64,000 bases of DNA from Aquila chrysaetos chrysaetos (lineage: Eukaryota; Chordata; Aves; Accipitriformes; Accipitridae). The stretch spans positions 303,740 to 367,739 of the forward strand of contig NW_024470384.1 of assembly GCF_900496995.4 (NCBI RefSeq), in the 5' to 3' direction. The notes beneath the pieces are model-generated. The model had not been told where the DNA came from, did not search any database, and worked only from the letters and a program-made list of their open reading frames with translations. A program made the translations under genes and the position numbers. Below, piece after piece: positions 10,598 through 21,735 of the stretch. How positions within the stretch are numbered: the first letter of the stretch is position 1; each line of letters opens with the position of its first letter.

Positions 10598-10663
10598 CTC
10601 CTGTTCCTGCTGAACTGAGCCAGTTTAACCAAAGCAACTGCATATCAGCTCAGTAGGCACGGG
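10598..10663 (-). ncRNA. MIR24-2: microRNA miR-24 hairpin (miR-24-2 position)
   Basis: The 3p arm at 10601-10622 is, read on the - strand, an exact match as I recall it to mature miR-24-3p (seed GGCTCAG). The 5p arm at 10638-10659 begins TGCCTACTGAGCTGATA, as in miR-24 5p products. The arms pair around a loop rich in T and G. It is the last hairpin of a three-miRNA cluster whose order and strand equal the mammalian miR-23a/27a/24-2 cluster. In human this cluster also lies antisense between C19orf53 and NANOS3. Confidence 0.95.
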
Positions 10664-10776
10664 AGGCAGCGCCCGGGGGGGTCCTGGCGTCCTGGGGGGG
10701 TCCTGAGGTCCTGGGGGGGGGTCCGACATCTGGGGGGGGGACACGGGACACCCAGGCGTCCGGCCGGGAGGGCACC

Positions 10777-10850
10777 GGGGAGCGGAACTTAGCCACTGTG
10801 AACATGACGCGGGTGCCAACTCTGTTCACAGGTGGGCTAAGCCCTGCCCC
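10777..10850 (-). ncRNA. MIR27A: microRNA miR-27a hairpin
   Basis: The 3p arm at 10782-10802 matches miR-27a-3p exactly on the - strand, including the 3' end GTTCCGC that separates 27a from 27b. The 5p arm at 10823-10845 begins AGGGCTTAGC, as in miR-27a-5p, then diverges. It lies about 180 bases before miR-24 in transcript direction. The 27a-type 3' end assigns the cluster to the 23a/27a/24-2 paralogue and not to 23b/27b/24-1. Confidence 0.95.
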
Positions 10851-10979
10851 ACGGCCCCGCGGCCCCCCCCCCCGAAACCACCCCACCACCCCAACCAAAC
10901 CCCCCACCCGAGCCCCCCCCCCACCCCACGCGCGGCCCCGTCCCGGCGAACTCCGACGTCCTGGCTGCGGGGGCTGGCG

Positions 10980-11051
10980 CCCGTTGGAAATCCCTGGCAA
11001 TGTGATTTTGGGCGAGATGGTAAAAAATCGCATCGCCAGGAACCCCGGCGG
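10980..11051 (-). ncRNA. MIR23A: microRNA miR-23a hairpin
   Basis: The 3p arm at 10986-11006 matches miR-23a-3p on the - strand (seed TCACATT, ending GGGATTTCC). The 5p arm at 11025-11046 begins GGGGTTCCTGG, as in miR-23a-5p. This is the first hairpin of the cluster. The promoter of the primary transcript must lie at higher coordinates, in the CpG-rich DNA beyond 11.1 kb, but no start site can be fixed by eye. Confidence 0.95.
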
Positions 11052-14000
11052 GCGGCAGCGGGGCAAGTGGGGGGGGCCGGCGGGCGGGGGGGGGGGGGAG
11101 AGCCCCAGGAGGAGTCAGCGATGATCCCACGGTGCGGCCACGGCCGTCGGCATCGGGTCGGGGCCGGATCCGGAGCCGTGTCCCACCTGGGGAGAGGAGG
11201 GTGCAGTCAGTGGCGGGTCCCGGCACCCCCCCCGGGGTGGGGGGGCTGCCCCGGGCACCTCGGGGCTGCCAGCTCCCGGCGCCGGGTCAAGCCGGGTCAG
11301 CGCTCCCCTCCCGCGGTAAAAATAACCCCGGCAGGATCTGGCCGGGAAGGGGAGAGCGTCCAGGCCGGCCGGGCGCCGCTGTGCCGAGGGGGGGGCACCG
11401 CCCCGGAGGAGCCGGCGCGGGCGCGAGCGCACGAGGGCTGAGTCACGGTGTGGGCCGGGCCGGGCACGTGCCAGCGCCGGACGGTGCCGTGGGGGGGGGA
11501 ACGACACGTGAGAGCCGGGACGCTTGTGCAAGGCAGGGTGGCACCGGGGACGGACGCTGCCGGCACGCCTGCCTGCAGGCCCCAGCACACGGCAGCGGCT
11601 CCCGGCCGCGGTGACGTCCTCGTGGTGCCGGTGCGGTCTCGCCGCTGGGGACCGTCCCGGTGGCTCGTCTCGGCGTGGGGGAGCGGGCACCGGCAGCGTA
11701 GACCCGGCCACGTGCTGCGCCCGGAGCCGGTGGCACCGCAGCTCCCCCAGCGAACGCCGCAACGCACCGCTGCCGAGCCCAGGTGTGAAAACGTGCGTCC
11801 CCAGCTGCCACCATGTGCCGGCGCCATCCCCACGGCGGGCGGGACGGGCGCTCGGTGCGCGCCGGATCCTTCCCGGCTCGTCCCCGGCCGCGGTGGGACC
11901 ATGTGGCACCGGCTGAGCCCCGGCAAAGCCCCCAGCGGGGAGGGGACGCGCCGTGGCTGGCGCCGCCCCGTCACCGAGCGGGCACGGCCCCGCCGCCCCC
12001 GTGTCCCCCAGCGCCATCGGCTGCGGCAGCCACCGGCCCCGGCGGTGTCGCCGCGTCCCCCTCGACCGTCGGCCGGCACCGGGACCCCCGTGTCCCCCGG
12101 TCCCCCTGGACGTGGCCACGGGGCAGATGTGGGGCAGCCGTGGGTTGGCCGCGGGGCGGCCGTGGGGCACGGTGTCCCCAGCCGGGTGGGGGACGCGGGC
12201 GTCGGGGCTCCGGCGACGCCGGCGGTGGTGGCTGGGAAGTTCCTGGAAGAAGCGTGTAATGGGGCCGGGGCTCCTCGGCCGCCATGTGGGAGCCGGCGAG
12301 GCCCCGCCCGGCCGTGACATCACCATCGCCACGGCAACGGGCGCACTTCAAAGGGAATCGGGTGGAAAGGGCCCAAAAAAATCGGGATAAACAGCGACCG
12401 ACGGCGGCGGCATAAACAAAATGTCTGGTGCTGCCGGGGGGGGCCGGGCCGGCGAGCGCGTGCCCGGGCGGGGGCGGGGGGCCGCCCGGACGCCTGGGTT
12501 CCCGCCTGGCGGCCGCGGCGCTACCAACACCTCGGTGCCAACGGGGCGGCCGCGGACAGCACCGCGGCGAGACCAGGCCCCAACTCGGCCAAAGTGAAGC
12601 CAACGCCGCCGGGCGCCGGGCACAGCGGCGGCACTGCGGGCGCAGCCCCGTGCCGGACGGCGGCCGATCCGCAGCGGTGCTGGCTCGCGGCCGCGGTGGC
12701 CGCCCCGAGTTTTGCCGCCTTCCAAGCGCGGCACGAGGGTGCCAGGATCAGCCTCGCGCGATGGGGTGACCCCGGTTTCGGGGGTCTCCGGCGCCCGCGG
12801 CCTCTTCCCAGGCGGGTGCTGCCGGCCGGGCCGGGCTCTCTGCCCGCGCGGCGCCAGGGCGTTGCCGGCTCGGCAGCCCCGACCGGCTCACGTGGGCCCC
12901 GGCGGGCACCGAGCGGGGGCGGCCACCCGGCCGCCTGGGTTCCCCGCCAGCGGGGGCTGGGGGGGGGCGGCGGCACCCCCTGCCAAAATCCCCACCTTTC
13001 TGCCCAAAAACGGGGAGCGGGAAAAGCCGGCGTCGCCGCGCAGCGCCTCCCTGACGCCTGCGGCCGGCGCGGCGGGATGCGGCCGCCGTGGGGCAGAGCC
13101 GCTCCCGTCGTTTCCCCCCCCCCCCCCCCCCCGGCGCCCCGGCTCCGCCGCGGTGCCCGGCCGCCCGGGTCCGCGGGCGTCGGGGGGTCGAGGGCCGGGC
13201 TGGTGTCCGGGGGGGGGGAGCGAGGCCCGGGGGTGCCAGCGCGGTTCCCGGCGTCAGCCGGGCCAAGGCGGGGGCGGGGGCCGAGGAGGAGCGAGGAAAG
13301 GGCCGCCCCGTCCGCGCCCGTCGGCACACGCAGCGCCGGGGGGAAAGGATGAATCACGCTCCTCGGCGGCGCCCGCCCCGGCGCACCCTCCCGCGGCCCC
13401 CGCCCGCCCGCCCGACGCACCGCGCCCGGTGGCGGGGTGGGGGGGGGTCCCGGCCCCCTCCGAAACCTCCGGCCGCCCCGGCCCCCCTCCCCCCCCCCCA
13501 TGCCGGCCCCCGAGCGGGCGACGGCGTTGGCGGCCTCGATGCCCGCGGCCGCGGTCGTGCCGCCGCCACGCCCCAACGCGCCGCCGGGATCCCCCCCGGC
13601 CCCGCGGGGCCCCGCTCTCGGCCCCGGCGGGAACCGGAGGGTCGCAACCCCTGCCCGCCATCCCCACGGTACGGCCTGGCACGGGCCCGGCGCGGTTTGG
13701 CACGGCTCGGCACGAGGCGAGCGAGGCCGGCCAGGCCCCGACCCTTCTCCCGCCGCCCCGGAGGGACGGCAACTTTCCTCCGGGGTCTCCCGCCGTGCCG
13801 GGGCCGGCCGAGCGCCGGCCGGCGGCCGTACTCACCGGGAGCGCCGGCGGCCGCGGCCCCCGTCGGGGTCCCCCGGGGCGGCGGCGGGCGGGCAGCCGGG
13901 GAGCGCGAAGGCTCCCAAAGTCACTGACTTTTACTCCAAGAAGGGAAATCCTTTTTAAAACCTTCGCTCCGCCCCGGGAGCGCGGCGAGGCCGCGGCGGC

Positions 14001-14200
14001 GGTGAGAGGAGGGGCCTGGGCCGCGGCACCCGGCTCCCGCACCCTTTCGGGGCCGCCGGGCCTCCGCCGCCGCCGCCGTGGGCGCGCGGTGCCGCACGGT
14101 CTGCGGGGTCGGCGACGGCGACGCGACGGCCGCCGGGTTGGCGCGACCCTGCGGCGAGGGCGGCACGTGCCCCCCCCCCTCCCCAAACACACCTCCCCGG
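11052..14200. other. CpG-rich noncoding stretch upstream of the microRNA cluster
   Basis: No exon was recognised on either strand. The stretch is CpG-dense, with one TGAGTCA at 11439-11445 and AT-richer islands at 12350-12425 and 13915-13975, the latter including TTTTTAAAACC. Because the microRNAs read leftward, this is the expected place for their promoter. Long overlapping open frames here are alanine-, arginine- and proline-rich with no family resemblance, and I treat them as chance. Confidence 0.5.
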
Positions 14201-14214
14201 CGAGGGGCCCCATG

Positions 14215-14885
14215 GCGTGAGAGCTGCGCCGCGCCCCACGGCGAGGGGACCGTGTGCTCCACGGCGAGGGGACTCGTTGCCCCGTGGCATAGTGGCCGCG
14301 TGCCCCACGGCAGAGGGGCTGGGCACCCCTCGGCAAGGGGTACACGTTGCCCCATGGCGAGGGGACTCGTTGCCCCACGGCGAGGAGGCCACGTGCCCCA
14401 CGGCGAGGGGGCCACATGCTTCACGGCGAGGGGACTCGTTGCCCCGTGGCATAGTGGCCGCGTGCCCCACGGCAGAGGGGCTGGGCACCCCACGGCAAGG
14501 GGGACACGTTGCCCCACGGCGAGGGGGACCACGTTGCCCCTTGGCAAGGAGGCCGCGTGCCCCATGACGAGGGGACTCGTTGCCCCGTGGCAACCGGTCT
14601 GGATGCCCCCATGGCACAGGAGGCGGGCACCCCATGGCAAGGGGGCCGCGTGCCCCATGGCATAGGGCCTCGGCACCCCATGGCAAGGGGGCTAGGTGCC
14701 CCATGGCGAGGGGACTCGTTGCCCCATGGCGAGGGAGCTGGATGCCCCAAGGCAGAAGAACTGTGCGTGCCCCACGACAAGGGGTCTGGGCACCCCACGG
14801 CGAGGGGTCAGGGCACCCCACAGCATAGGAGGTGGGGACCCCACGGCGAGGGGGCCGGGTGCCCCACAGCGTGGGAGGTCAGTGC
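14215..14885. repeat. Minisatellite, CCCCAYGGCGAGGGG units
   Basis: More than twenty units of about 25-35 bp repeat GTGCCCCACGGCGAGGGG and GGGACTCGTTGCCCC. Higher-order copies occur: blocks starting near 14258 and 14425 are nearly identical over more than 70 bases. No coding role is apparent. Confidence 0.9.
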
Positions 14886-15034
14886 CCGCAGCCCCCGTGC
14901 CCGTCCCAGTCTGTGCCTCAGTTTCCCCTGGGCTGCCTGAGGGGGCCGGGGCTACCTGGCTGTGGGGGGGTCTGAGCTGGTGCTGGGACGGATGGGGGTG
15001 ATGTTGGGGGGACGGGGGTGATGTCAGGGCGGGG

Positions 15035-15705
15035 CAGGAGCAATACTGGGGAGGCAGGACCAGTACTGGTGGGGCAAGAGCAATACTGGGGAGGCAGGAG
15101 CAATATTGGGGGGTCAGGACCAGTACTGGGGGGGGCAGGAGCAATACTGGGGAGGCAGGAGCAATACTGGGGGGTCAGGACCAGTACTGGGGGACAGGAG
15201 CAATACTGGGGGGGCAGGACCAGTACTGGTGGGGCAAGAGCAATACTGGGGAGGCAGGAGCAATACTGGGGGGTCAGGACCAGTACTGGGGGACAGGAGC
15301 AATACTGGGGGGGCAGGACCAGTACTGGGGGAGGCAGGAGCAATACTGGTGGGGCAGGACCAGTACTGGGGGGGCAGGAGCAATACTGGGGAGGCAGGAG
15401 CAATACTGGGGGGTCAGGACCAGTACTGGGGGACAGGAGCAATACTGGTGGGGCAGGACCAGTACTGGGGGGGCAGGACCAGTACTGGGGGCGCAGGAGC
15501 AATACTGGTGGGACAGGACCAGTACTGGGGAGGCAGGAGCAATACTGGTGGGGCAGGACCTGTACTGGGGGGGCAGGACCAGTACTGGGGGGGCAGGAGC
15601 AATACTGGGGGGGCAGGACCTGTACTGGGGGGGCAGGAGCAATACTGGGGGGACAGGAGCAATACTGGTGGGGCAGGAGCAATGCCAGGGGGACAGGGAT
15701 GAATT
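15035..15705. repeat. Minisatellite, CAGTACTGG/CAATACTGG units
   Basis: Very regular units of about 28 bp alternate GGCAGGAGCAATACTGGGG and GGCAGGACCAGTACTGGGG for some 24 copies. The regularity suggests recent expansion and probable length polymorphism. Confidence 0.92.
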
Positions 15706-16164
15706 TGGGGTGACAGGGGTGATGTGGGGGGCCAGGGCCGATACCGGGGGTCCCTCGCCCGCAGTGCCAGCCGGGAGGGTCTCCGATCCCGGCTCCAGGG
15801 GAGCGGGCAGGACGCGGCCTCCCAGTGCGGGGAAGCCGGTGGCGGGGCGTGGCGGCGGCGGGCGCGTGGGGTGCCGTGGGGTGCCGTGGGGCCGGGTCGG
15901 TGGGGTCTCCATGGCGATGCCGCACACACAGACATTAAACAGAGTTTTTGCATCGGAAGTCGGCAAAACCACAACGCGTCACTGCGGCCGCTGCCGCCAG
16001 GCCAGGGCCCCCGCTCCCCCCCCCCGGCCCTTCCCCACCCTGGCCCTGCCTGCCCCACATCCTGCGCCCCGCTGCCCCCACCCCGGTCCCGGACCCCCGG
16101 ACCCCCCCACTGCCGCCTGGGCCAGGGGGTGGGGAAGTGGGGGAACAGGCAGGGTGCCCACCCA

Positions 16165-16690
16165 GCAGGTATGGACCGGGGTGGGATATGGACCCAGTGG
16201 GATATGGACCGGGGTGGGATACGGACCCAGTGGGATACAGACTGGGGTGGGATACAGACTGGGGTGGGATGTGGACCCAGTGGGATACGGACTGGGGTGG
16301 GATACAGACCCAGTGGGATACGGACTGGGGTGGGATACAGACCCATTGGGATATGGACCGGGGTGGGATACGGACCCAGTGGGATACAGACTGGGGTGGG
16401 ATGTGGACCCCATGGGATATGGACCGGGGTGGGATATGGACCCAGTGGGATGCAGACTGGGGTGGGATACAGACTGGGGTGGGATGTGGACCCAGTGGGA
16501 TACGGACCAGGGTGGGATATGGACTGGGGTGGGATACAGAGCCACTGGGATACGGACCTGGGTGCGGTATGGACCTGGGTGGGATATGGATCAGGTTGGG
16601 ATATGGACCTGGGCAGGATACGGACCCAGCGGGACACAGCTCAGGGTGGGATACAGACCCAGATGGGATAGGGACCCAGGTGGAACACAG
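16165..16690. repeat. Minisatellite, GGGATAYGGACC units
   Basis: Units of about 19-20 bp alternate GTGGGATATGGACCCA and CGGGGTGGGATACAGACT for roughly 26 copies. The array ends where CpG-rich unique sequence resumes. Confidence 0.9.
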
Positions 16691-17489
16691 CCCCGGCAGA
16701 GGCGTCAGCCCCGCGACAGCTCGGCCCCAGCCCCGCAGCCCCCTTGGTGCCACCGCCGAGCATCGGCCCCACCGGGGACCCGCGGGGCCGAGCGTGTCGT
16801 GTCCCCCCCCGCAACCCCGGTTCCCGCGGCCTCGCCGGGCCGCCCCACCTGCGGGTCCTCGCGCGCCGCGGCTGGCACGTGGCCGCGGTGTCGCGGCGCC
16901 CTGGGGGTTAACGCAAGGCCTGGCCTGGTGCTGCCAGGATCCGGCCCGGCTGCCGTCACCGCCCGTCTCCGTGGAGATGATGGAAGTTCCTAAATACAAT
17001 TATTGGGAGGTTTTAGGTTTCCTCCGCGCCGAGGAGGGATAAACAATAGCGGGGAGGGACCGTGTGCCCCGTGGGGGGCTCGGCCCCATGACACCCCCCC
17101 CCCCAGCGCCCCCACGGCCCCACCTTTGCACCCGGCGGCTGCCGGCACGGCCACGGCACGATGACGACGGGTACGGCTGTGCCGCGGGGACCGTGGGTCC
17201 CCCCAAACCCCACGGTACGGGCCCCGGGTCCCCCCAGCCCTGGTCTGCACCCGGTGCCCACGGGGAGGTCCCCGACCCTGTCCCCATCCCCATCCCTGTG
17301 CCCCCAGCCCGGCCGCACATCTGGCAGCGGCCGCACATCTGGCAGAGGCGGCTCCCCCGGGGCAGCACAGCTGGGCGGGAGCCGCTGCGCCAGCTGCTAA
17401 TTTTAAACGCACGCGGGGCTGGACAAGGGGGGGACAACCCCACGCCCCCACTCCCCCCCGCGCCGTAGGGCTGGGCAGCGCCGCACACG

Positions 17490-18215
17490 CTGCACCGCAG
17501 CCGGCACACGGCACACGGCACGGCACACACGGCACACGGCACCGCGTGCGGCACAGGGCACCGCGCGCACGGCGTTGCACGCGCGGCGATGCACGCACAG
17601 GGGTGCACGCGCACGGCGGTGCAAACGCACGAGGCTGCGCACACGGAGCACCGCGCGCGCTGCACGGCACGCTCGGCGACGGGCAGGCACGCGCGGCGCC
17701 GCGCACGCGCACGCGCAGCAATGTGCGCCGGTACGCGCAGCGGCGCGCCGGTGGCGGCACACGCACGTGCACACGTGGCAGCGCACACGTGCACGCGTGG
17801 CGATGCCCGCGCTGCAACGCGCGCATGCACGCACACGCAGAGGAATGCACGCACGCACGCACACGCGTGTGGCAACGCACACCCAAACAGACTGCAACGC
17901 TCCCAGCGCCGCACACCTGCCGCATGGAGACCCCCCGCCACAGCACACCCGCACTGTGGTGCGCACACGGCAACGCACATGTGCACACACATGTGCACGC
18001 ACACACACCCCCCCCCCCGCTGCCTTGCACAGGCTGCAGAGACACACGCCACGATGGGCAGAGCGAGCGATGCACGGGAGCACACGTGCACACTCACGTA
18101 CTTGTGCACGCTCACACGCGTGCACACACACGCACTCACTCTTGCACACCCACACTCGCACGCTTACGCTTGCACGGTTGCACACTCAGGCTTGCACGCT
18201 CACTCACGGCTCCCC
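17490..18215. repeat. Alternating purine-pyrimidine tract (CA/CG dinucleotide-rich)
   Basis: About 700 bases are dominated by CACACG, GCACGC and GTGCAC strings on the + strand, an irregular mix of CA and CG dinucleotides. Such sequence favours left-handed Z-DNA. No gene was recognised within it. Confidence 0.8.
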
Positions 18216-18394
18216 CCCCCCCCCGCCGTGACACCGAGCAGCCCCGGCGCGCCGCAGAGGCGCGCGGCCCCGCCGCGCACACGCAGCCGACGCACGCTCG
18301 CTCGCACGCACCCGCGCAACCACGCCGCGCGCGCCGGTGGTGGGACCGTGGTGGCCGCGGCGGCCGCGGCGGGCGCAGGCGCTGGCGGGGCCGG

Positions 18395-18490
18395 CGGCGC
18401 AGAAATGTCCTTTCTAGGTAATGGCAGCGGCCGGGGCTGGCGCTCGCCCACGCGCCAGACGGCACATTCCTCCCGCCTGACTCAGCCCCG
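18395..18490. promoter_or_regulatory. Candidate enhancer block with TEAD-like and AP-1 motifs
   Basis: A short non-repetitive block flanked by repeats contains ACATTCC (reverse of the TEAD motif GGAATGT, 18463-18470) and TGACTCA (AP-1, 18478-18484). Its unique composition between repeat tracts suggests a constrained element, but conservation cannot be tested here. Confidence 0.3.
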
Positions 18491-18539
18491 CCGCCGCCTC
18501 GCACACGCGCTGCGCCGGGGCGGCCGGGGGCTCGCGCGG

Positions 18540-18740
18540 CCCGCTTGGCGGGCACGGCACGACGCCGCGCGGCGCGGGACGAGGCGACGCGGCGCGGTAC
18601 GGCACGGAGCAGCGGCGCGGCGGGGCGCAGCCCGGCACGGCGCGCCGTGGCGCGGTGACGGCGTGGCACGGCGCGGCACGAGCGGCGTGGCGCAGCCTAG
18701 GGTGGCACGGCACGGCGTGGCGCGGCCCCGACTCGGCCGG
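18540..18740. repeat. GGCACGGCGCGGC short-unit repeat
   Basis: Irregular 5-12 base units of GGCACGGC, GGCGCGGC and GGCACGAG fill about 200 bases. Similar GGCACGGCAC strings recur near 21190-21250. Confidence 0.7.
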
Positions 18741-19564
18741 GCGGGCGCACACGCGTGCAGCCGTTTCTGGAGGTGGCCGGGCTGGGCTGGGCGGCCAAAG
18801 CCCCATCCAGGCACGGGCACCTCCACGGCCACCGCGGGCTGGTGCCACGTTCCCGCCCCGCGCCTGGCCCCGGTTATTCCTGATTTACACCCAGAAATCC
18901 CCTTCGCCGGCTTCTCGCAGCCCCTGGCAAGCATCTCGGCAACCTGGCAGCGGGAAAGGGGGGAGACTGGGGACGGGAACTGGGACGGGGTGGGCACCTG
19001 TCCCCACACCCCTGTGCACCCATGTACCCCCCCAATCGTACACCCAGACAACCCATCCCCTGGGGTACCCCTGCACCCCCGAATCCTTGCACCCCCAGCT
19101 GGCAGAGCCCGTCTGCACCTACGTGTGCCCCACACCCAGGGAGCCCCAGGCTTGGGACACTGGGGTGACTGGGAGCCACGGATCCCAAGGCAGTGGGGTG
19201 ACTGGGAACCGGGGCACTGGGGTGACTGGGAGCCGTGGGGCTGGCAGCGCAGGGGGGGCTGGTGGGACGGGATTTCCCTTTCCTCCCGCCCCCGCGCTCC
19301 CTCCCGGCTTCTTCCTTCCTTGTGCTGGGGCACGCCTGGCCCCCCCGGACCCTCCTGGCCCCCCCCAGCCCCCCCCCACTCCCCCCCAGCCCCCCCCCAG
19401 CATCCCCAGCCCCACTGGCTCCTGGCCACGCTCCGGGGGCGGCTACCGGGGGTCCCAGGGATGCCGTTCCCAGGAGCGGGACCGTGGGGCCAGGACACCG
19501 TGGGGCCGTGGGTCGGGTGCCGTGGGGCCAGGCGGCGTTGCCGCGCGACGCGGTGTTTGTGGTG

Positions 19565-20570
19565 GGGCTGAGTCACGGGCCGTGAGTCACCGGCAGCACC
19601 GGGCTGGCAGGCACCCATGGCTGCCCCACGGCACCACCGGGGCGGGGCCCCCCCCCCCCCCAATGCCGGCACCGAGCGGGGTGTCCCCATGGGGTGTCTC
19701 TGGTGGGGTGTCCCTGGTGGGGTGTCCCCAGTGGGGTGTCCCCGGCCCACCCACGGCTCGAATGCAGCGGGGCGATGGGGCATGGGGGTTGGAGGGGGAG
19801 CACGCCTGGGTGATGCGGGTGCCCCCTCTGCACCCATAACCCCCCCCGTGCACCCATGGGCCCCCCCCCCATGCACCTGTAGGACCCCTGTGCATCCATA
19901 AGGTACCCTCTGCACCCATGGGCCTCCCTCTGCACCCAGGACCCCCCCAGTCCACTCACGGGCCCCCCCCCATGCACCCAAAACCCTCTCCACGCACCCA
20001 TGGGCCTCCTGTGCGCCCATGGGCTCCCCTGCGCAGCCCTGGGACCCCCGTGCACCCATGGACCCCACCTTCACGCAGAGGTTTCCCCTGTATGTTTGGG
20101 TGCCCCCATGCACGGACCCCCCCCCCCCGCTGGGGGCGAGGGGGGCCCCGGGGGACCCCGAGGCCAGGGGGGGCCAGGGGGGGTGAGTCAGGGCGCAGTC
20201 ACGCGCCCGTGAGTCACCGCTGGGGTGGGACCGGCCGGCTCCAAACAAAGGCGCTTTCAGAGGATGGGGCCCCCCCGGACCCTCCCGGCCCCCTCAGGGC
20301 TTCCCCAGCCCCCCCAGCCCCCCCGGTTCCCCCAGGGGCTTCTCTGGCCCCCTCCAGCCCCCCTGGCCATGGGGCCCCCGGCTGGGACCTCCCCGGGCAT
20401 CACCGGGGCTGAGCCCCTCCTGTGCCGCCCCGGCCCCCCGCCATGCTGCACGCGGCAGCCCCCACCCGACGGTGGGATCCCGTGGCCCCCGACCCCCCAC
20501 CCTGCCACCCGCCCTGCGGCCCAGCCCGGCATCAAGCGCCGGCTTGCCGGGCACCGGTGAGTCACTGGTG
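19565..20570. promoter_or_regulatory. Cluster of AP-1 (TGAGTCA) motifs
   Basis: Perfect TGAGTCA heptamers occur at 19569-19575, 19583-19589, 20184-20190, 20210-20216 and 20558-20564, with the reverse form at 18478-18484. The two pairs are spaced 14 and 26 bases apart. No exon was recognised. Enhancer function is inference. Confidence 0.4.
19680..20065. repeat. Minisatellites with GGTGTCCCC and CACCCATGGGC units
   Basis: The segment 19680-19745 repeats GGGGTGTCCCYRGTG. From about 19815 a second array repeats TGCACCCATGGGCCCCCC and TGCACCCAGGACCC in units near 25-30 bp. Confidence 0.7.
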
Positions 20571-20749
20571 CTGCCTTCCCACCGCGCCCGGGCGGTGCCG
20601 GCAGGGCCACGCTGAGCCCAGCCGCTCGCAGCGCCGCCGGCGGCGCTGGGACCGTGGGGACGGGGTGGCGGGGTGTGGGATGGCAGTGCTGGGGTGGCCA
20701 CGGCGGCTGAGACCTGGTGAACGAACGCGGCTCGCCCCAGGACAAAGCA

Positions 20750-21400
20750 GCAGAGACTGTGTGCCACCGTGTGCCACCATGTGCCGTCGTGTGCCACTGT
20801 GCATGGGACAGAGCCGCCATGGTCATACCAAGGTCCCCATAGCTGTGCCGGGACACCCCCAGTCACACCAGGCCCCCACGGCCGTGCCAGGGAAGAGACT
20901 GGGAGCACCAGGGCCGGCCTGGAGGTGCAGCCAGGACTTGCCCGGGCGAGTGCCGCGGCCAGGGTGCAGAGCGTGGCGGTGCCGGTGCAGGCCGGGCTCC
21001 CCAGGGGCGTGTGGGAATCCCTCCCGCTTCTGCCGCACTGCTCACGGGGGACTCATGGGGACAAGGAGCCGGCGGTGCCAGCGCTGCCCGCGGTCCCCAG
21101 CCGGCACTGGATGGCACCGCGCTGCTCCCGGCACGGCCCAGCGCCCCTGTCCTGAGCTGGTCCTGGGCATGAGTACTGGGGCATGGCATGGCACAGTATG
21201 GCCCAGCACAGAACGGCACAGCACAGCGTGGCACGGCACAGCGTGGCAAGCCCTGGGCCATGCCCAGCTCTGTGCCTCTGTTTCCCTGCTCCTGGTGTGC
21301 CATGCTGTGCCATGCCGTGCCATACATGCCATGCCATGCTGAGCCGTGCCATGCAAAGCTAGGCAATGCCATGCTATGCCATGCCGTGCAGTGCACTACC
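20750..21400. repeat. GTGCCATG / GGCACAG short-unit repeats
   Basis: Two patches of simple repeats lie here: GTGTGCCACC near 20758-20800, and GCCATGCCATGC with GGCACAGCACAG at 21180-21400. The sequence between them is unremarkable. Confidence 0.65.
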
Positions 21401-21564
21401 GGTGCCACGACGCTCTTCCCCCGCCCCCCAGCCTCCAGGGGCCGGGCCGAGGTGCCGGTTTGGGGTCCGGTTCAGAGGCAACGAGGGGTGTGTCCCCCCC
21501 TCAAACCCCCCCGGGGCCACCGGTTGGGAGCGCGGCGGCACCGCAGGGGTTAAACGCCGGCCCC

Positions 21565-21735
21565 ACCGACTCGCCAATGGGAGGCGGCGGGGCGGTGACG
21601 GACAGGGGGCGGGCGGTGCTGGGCGGGCGGCCAATGGGGAGCGGCGGGGCGGTGACCGACAGGGGGCGGGCGGGGAGCCGCGGGCGGCCAATCAGAACCG
21701 GCGGGGCGGTGCGTGCGGCCAATGGGCGGCGCCGC
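21565..21735. promoter_or_regulatory. Tandem CCAAT/GC-box promoter-like array
   Basis: Three to four units of about 60 bp each pair a CCAAT box (near 21572, 21631, 21689 and 21718) with GGCGGGGCGGTGA and GGGGGCGGGCGG. Regularly spaced NF-Y and Sp1 sites are typical of strong CpG promoters. No exon is recognised on either side within 3 kb. The direction and transcript are unknown. It is one candidate start region for the leftward microRNA transcript about 10.5 kb away. Confidence 0.4.

Noticed and set aside
14215-14885. Possible CRISPR-like array of repeats and spacers
   Set aside because: Unit length and spacing vary, the 'spacers' are diverged copies of the unit, and the context is vertebrate chromosomal DNA.
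15018-15713. Repetitive protein-like frames (GGRSNTGGAGPVLG and similar)
   Set aside because: The 28 bp units are read in all frames and both strands with equal openness. There is no start context, splice site or known repeat protein family.
17589-19571. Open frame of 660 codons across the CA/CG tract
   Set aside because: It translates a dinucleotide repeat (HARTHAR-like strings) and then runs through unrelated minisatellites, so openness is a by-product of composition.
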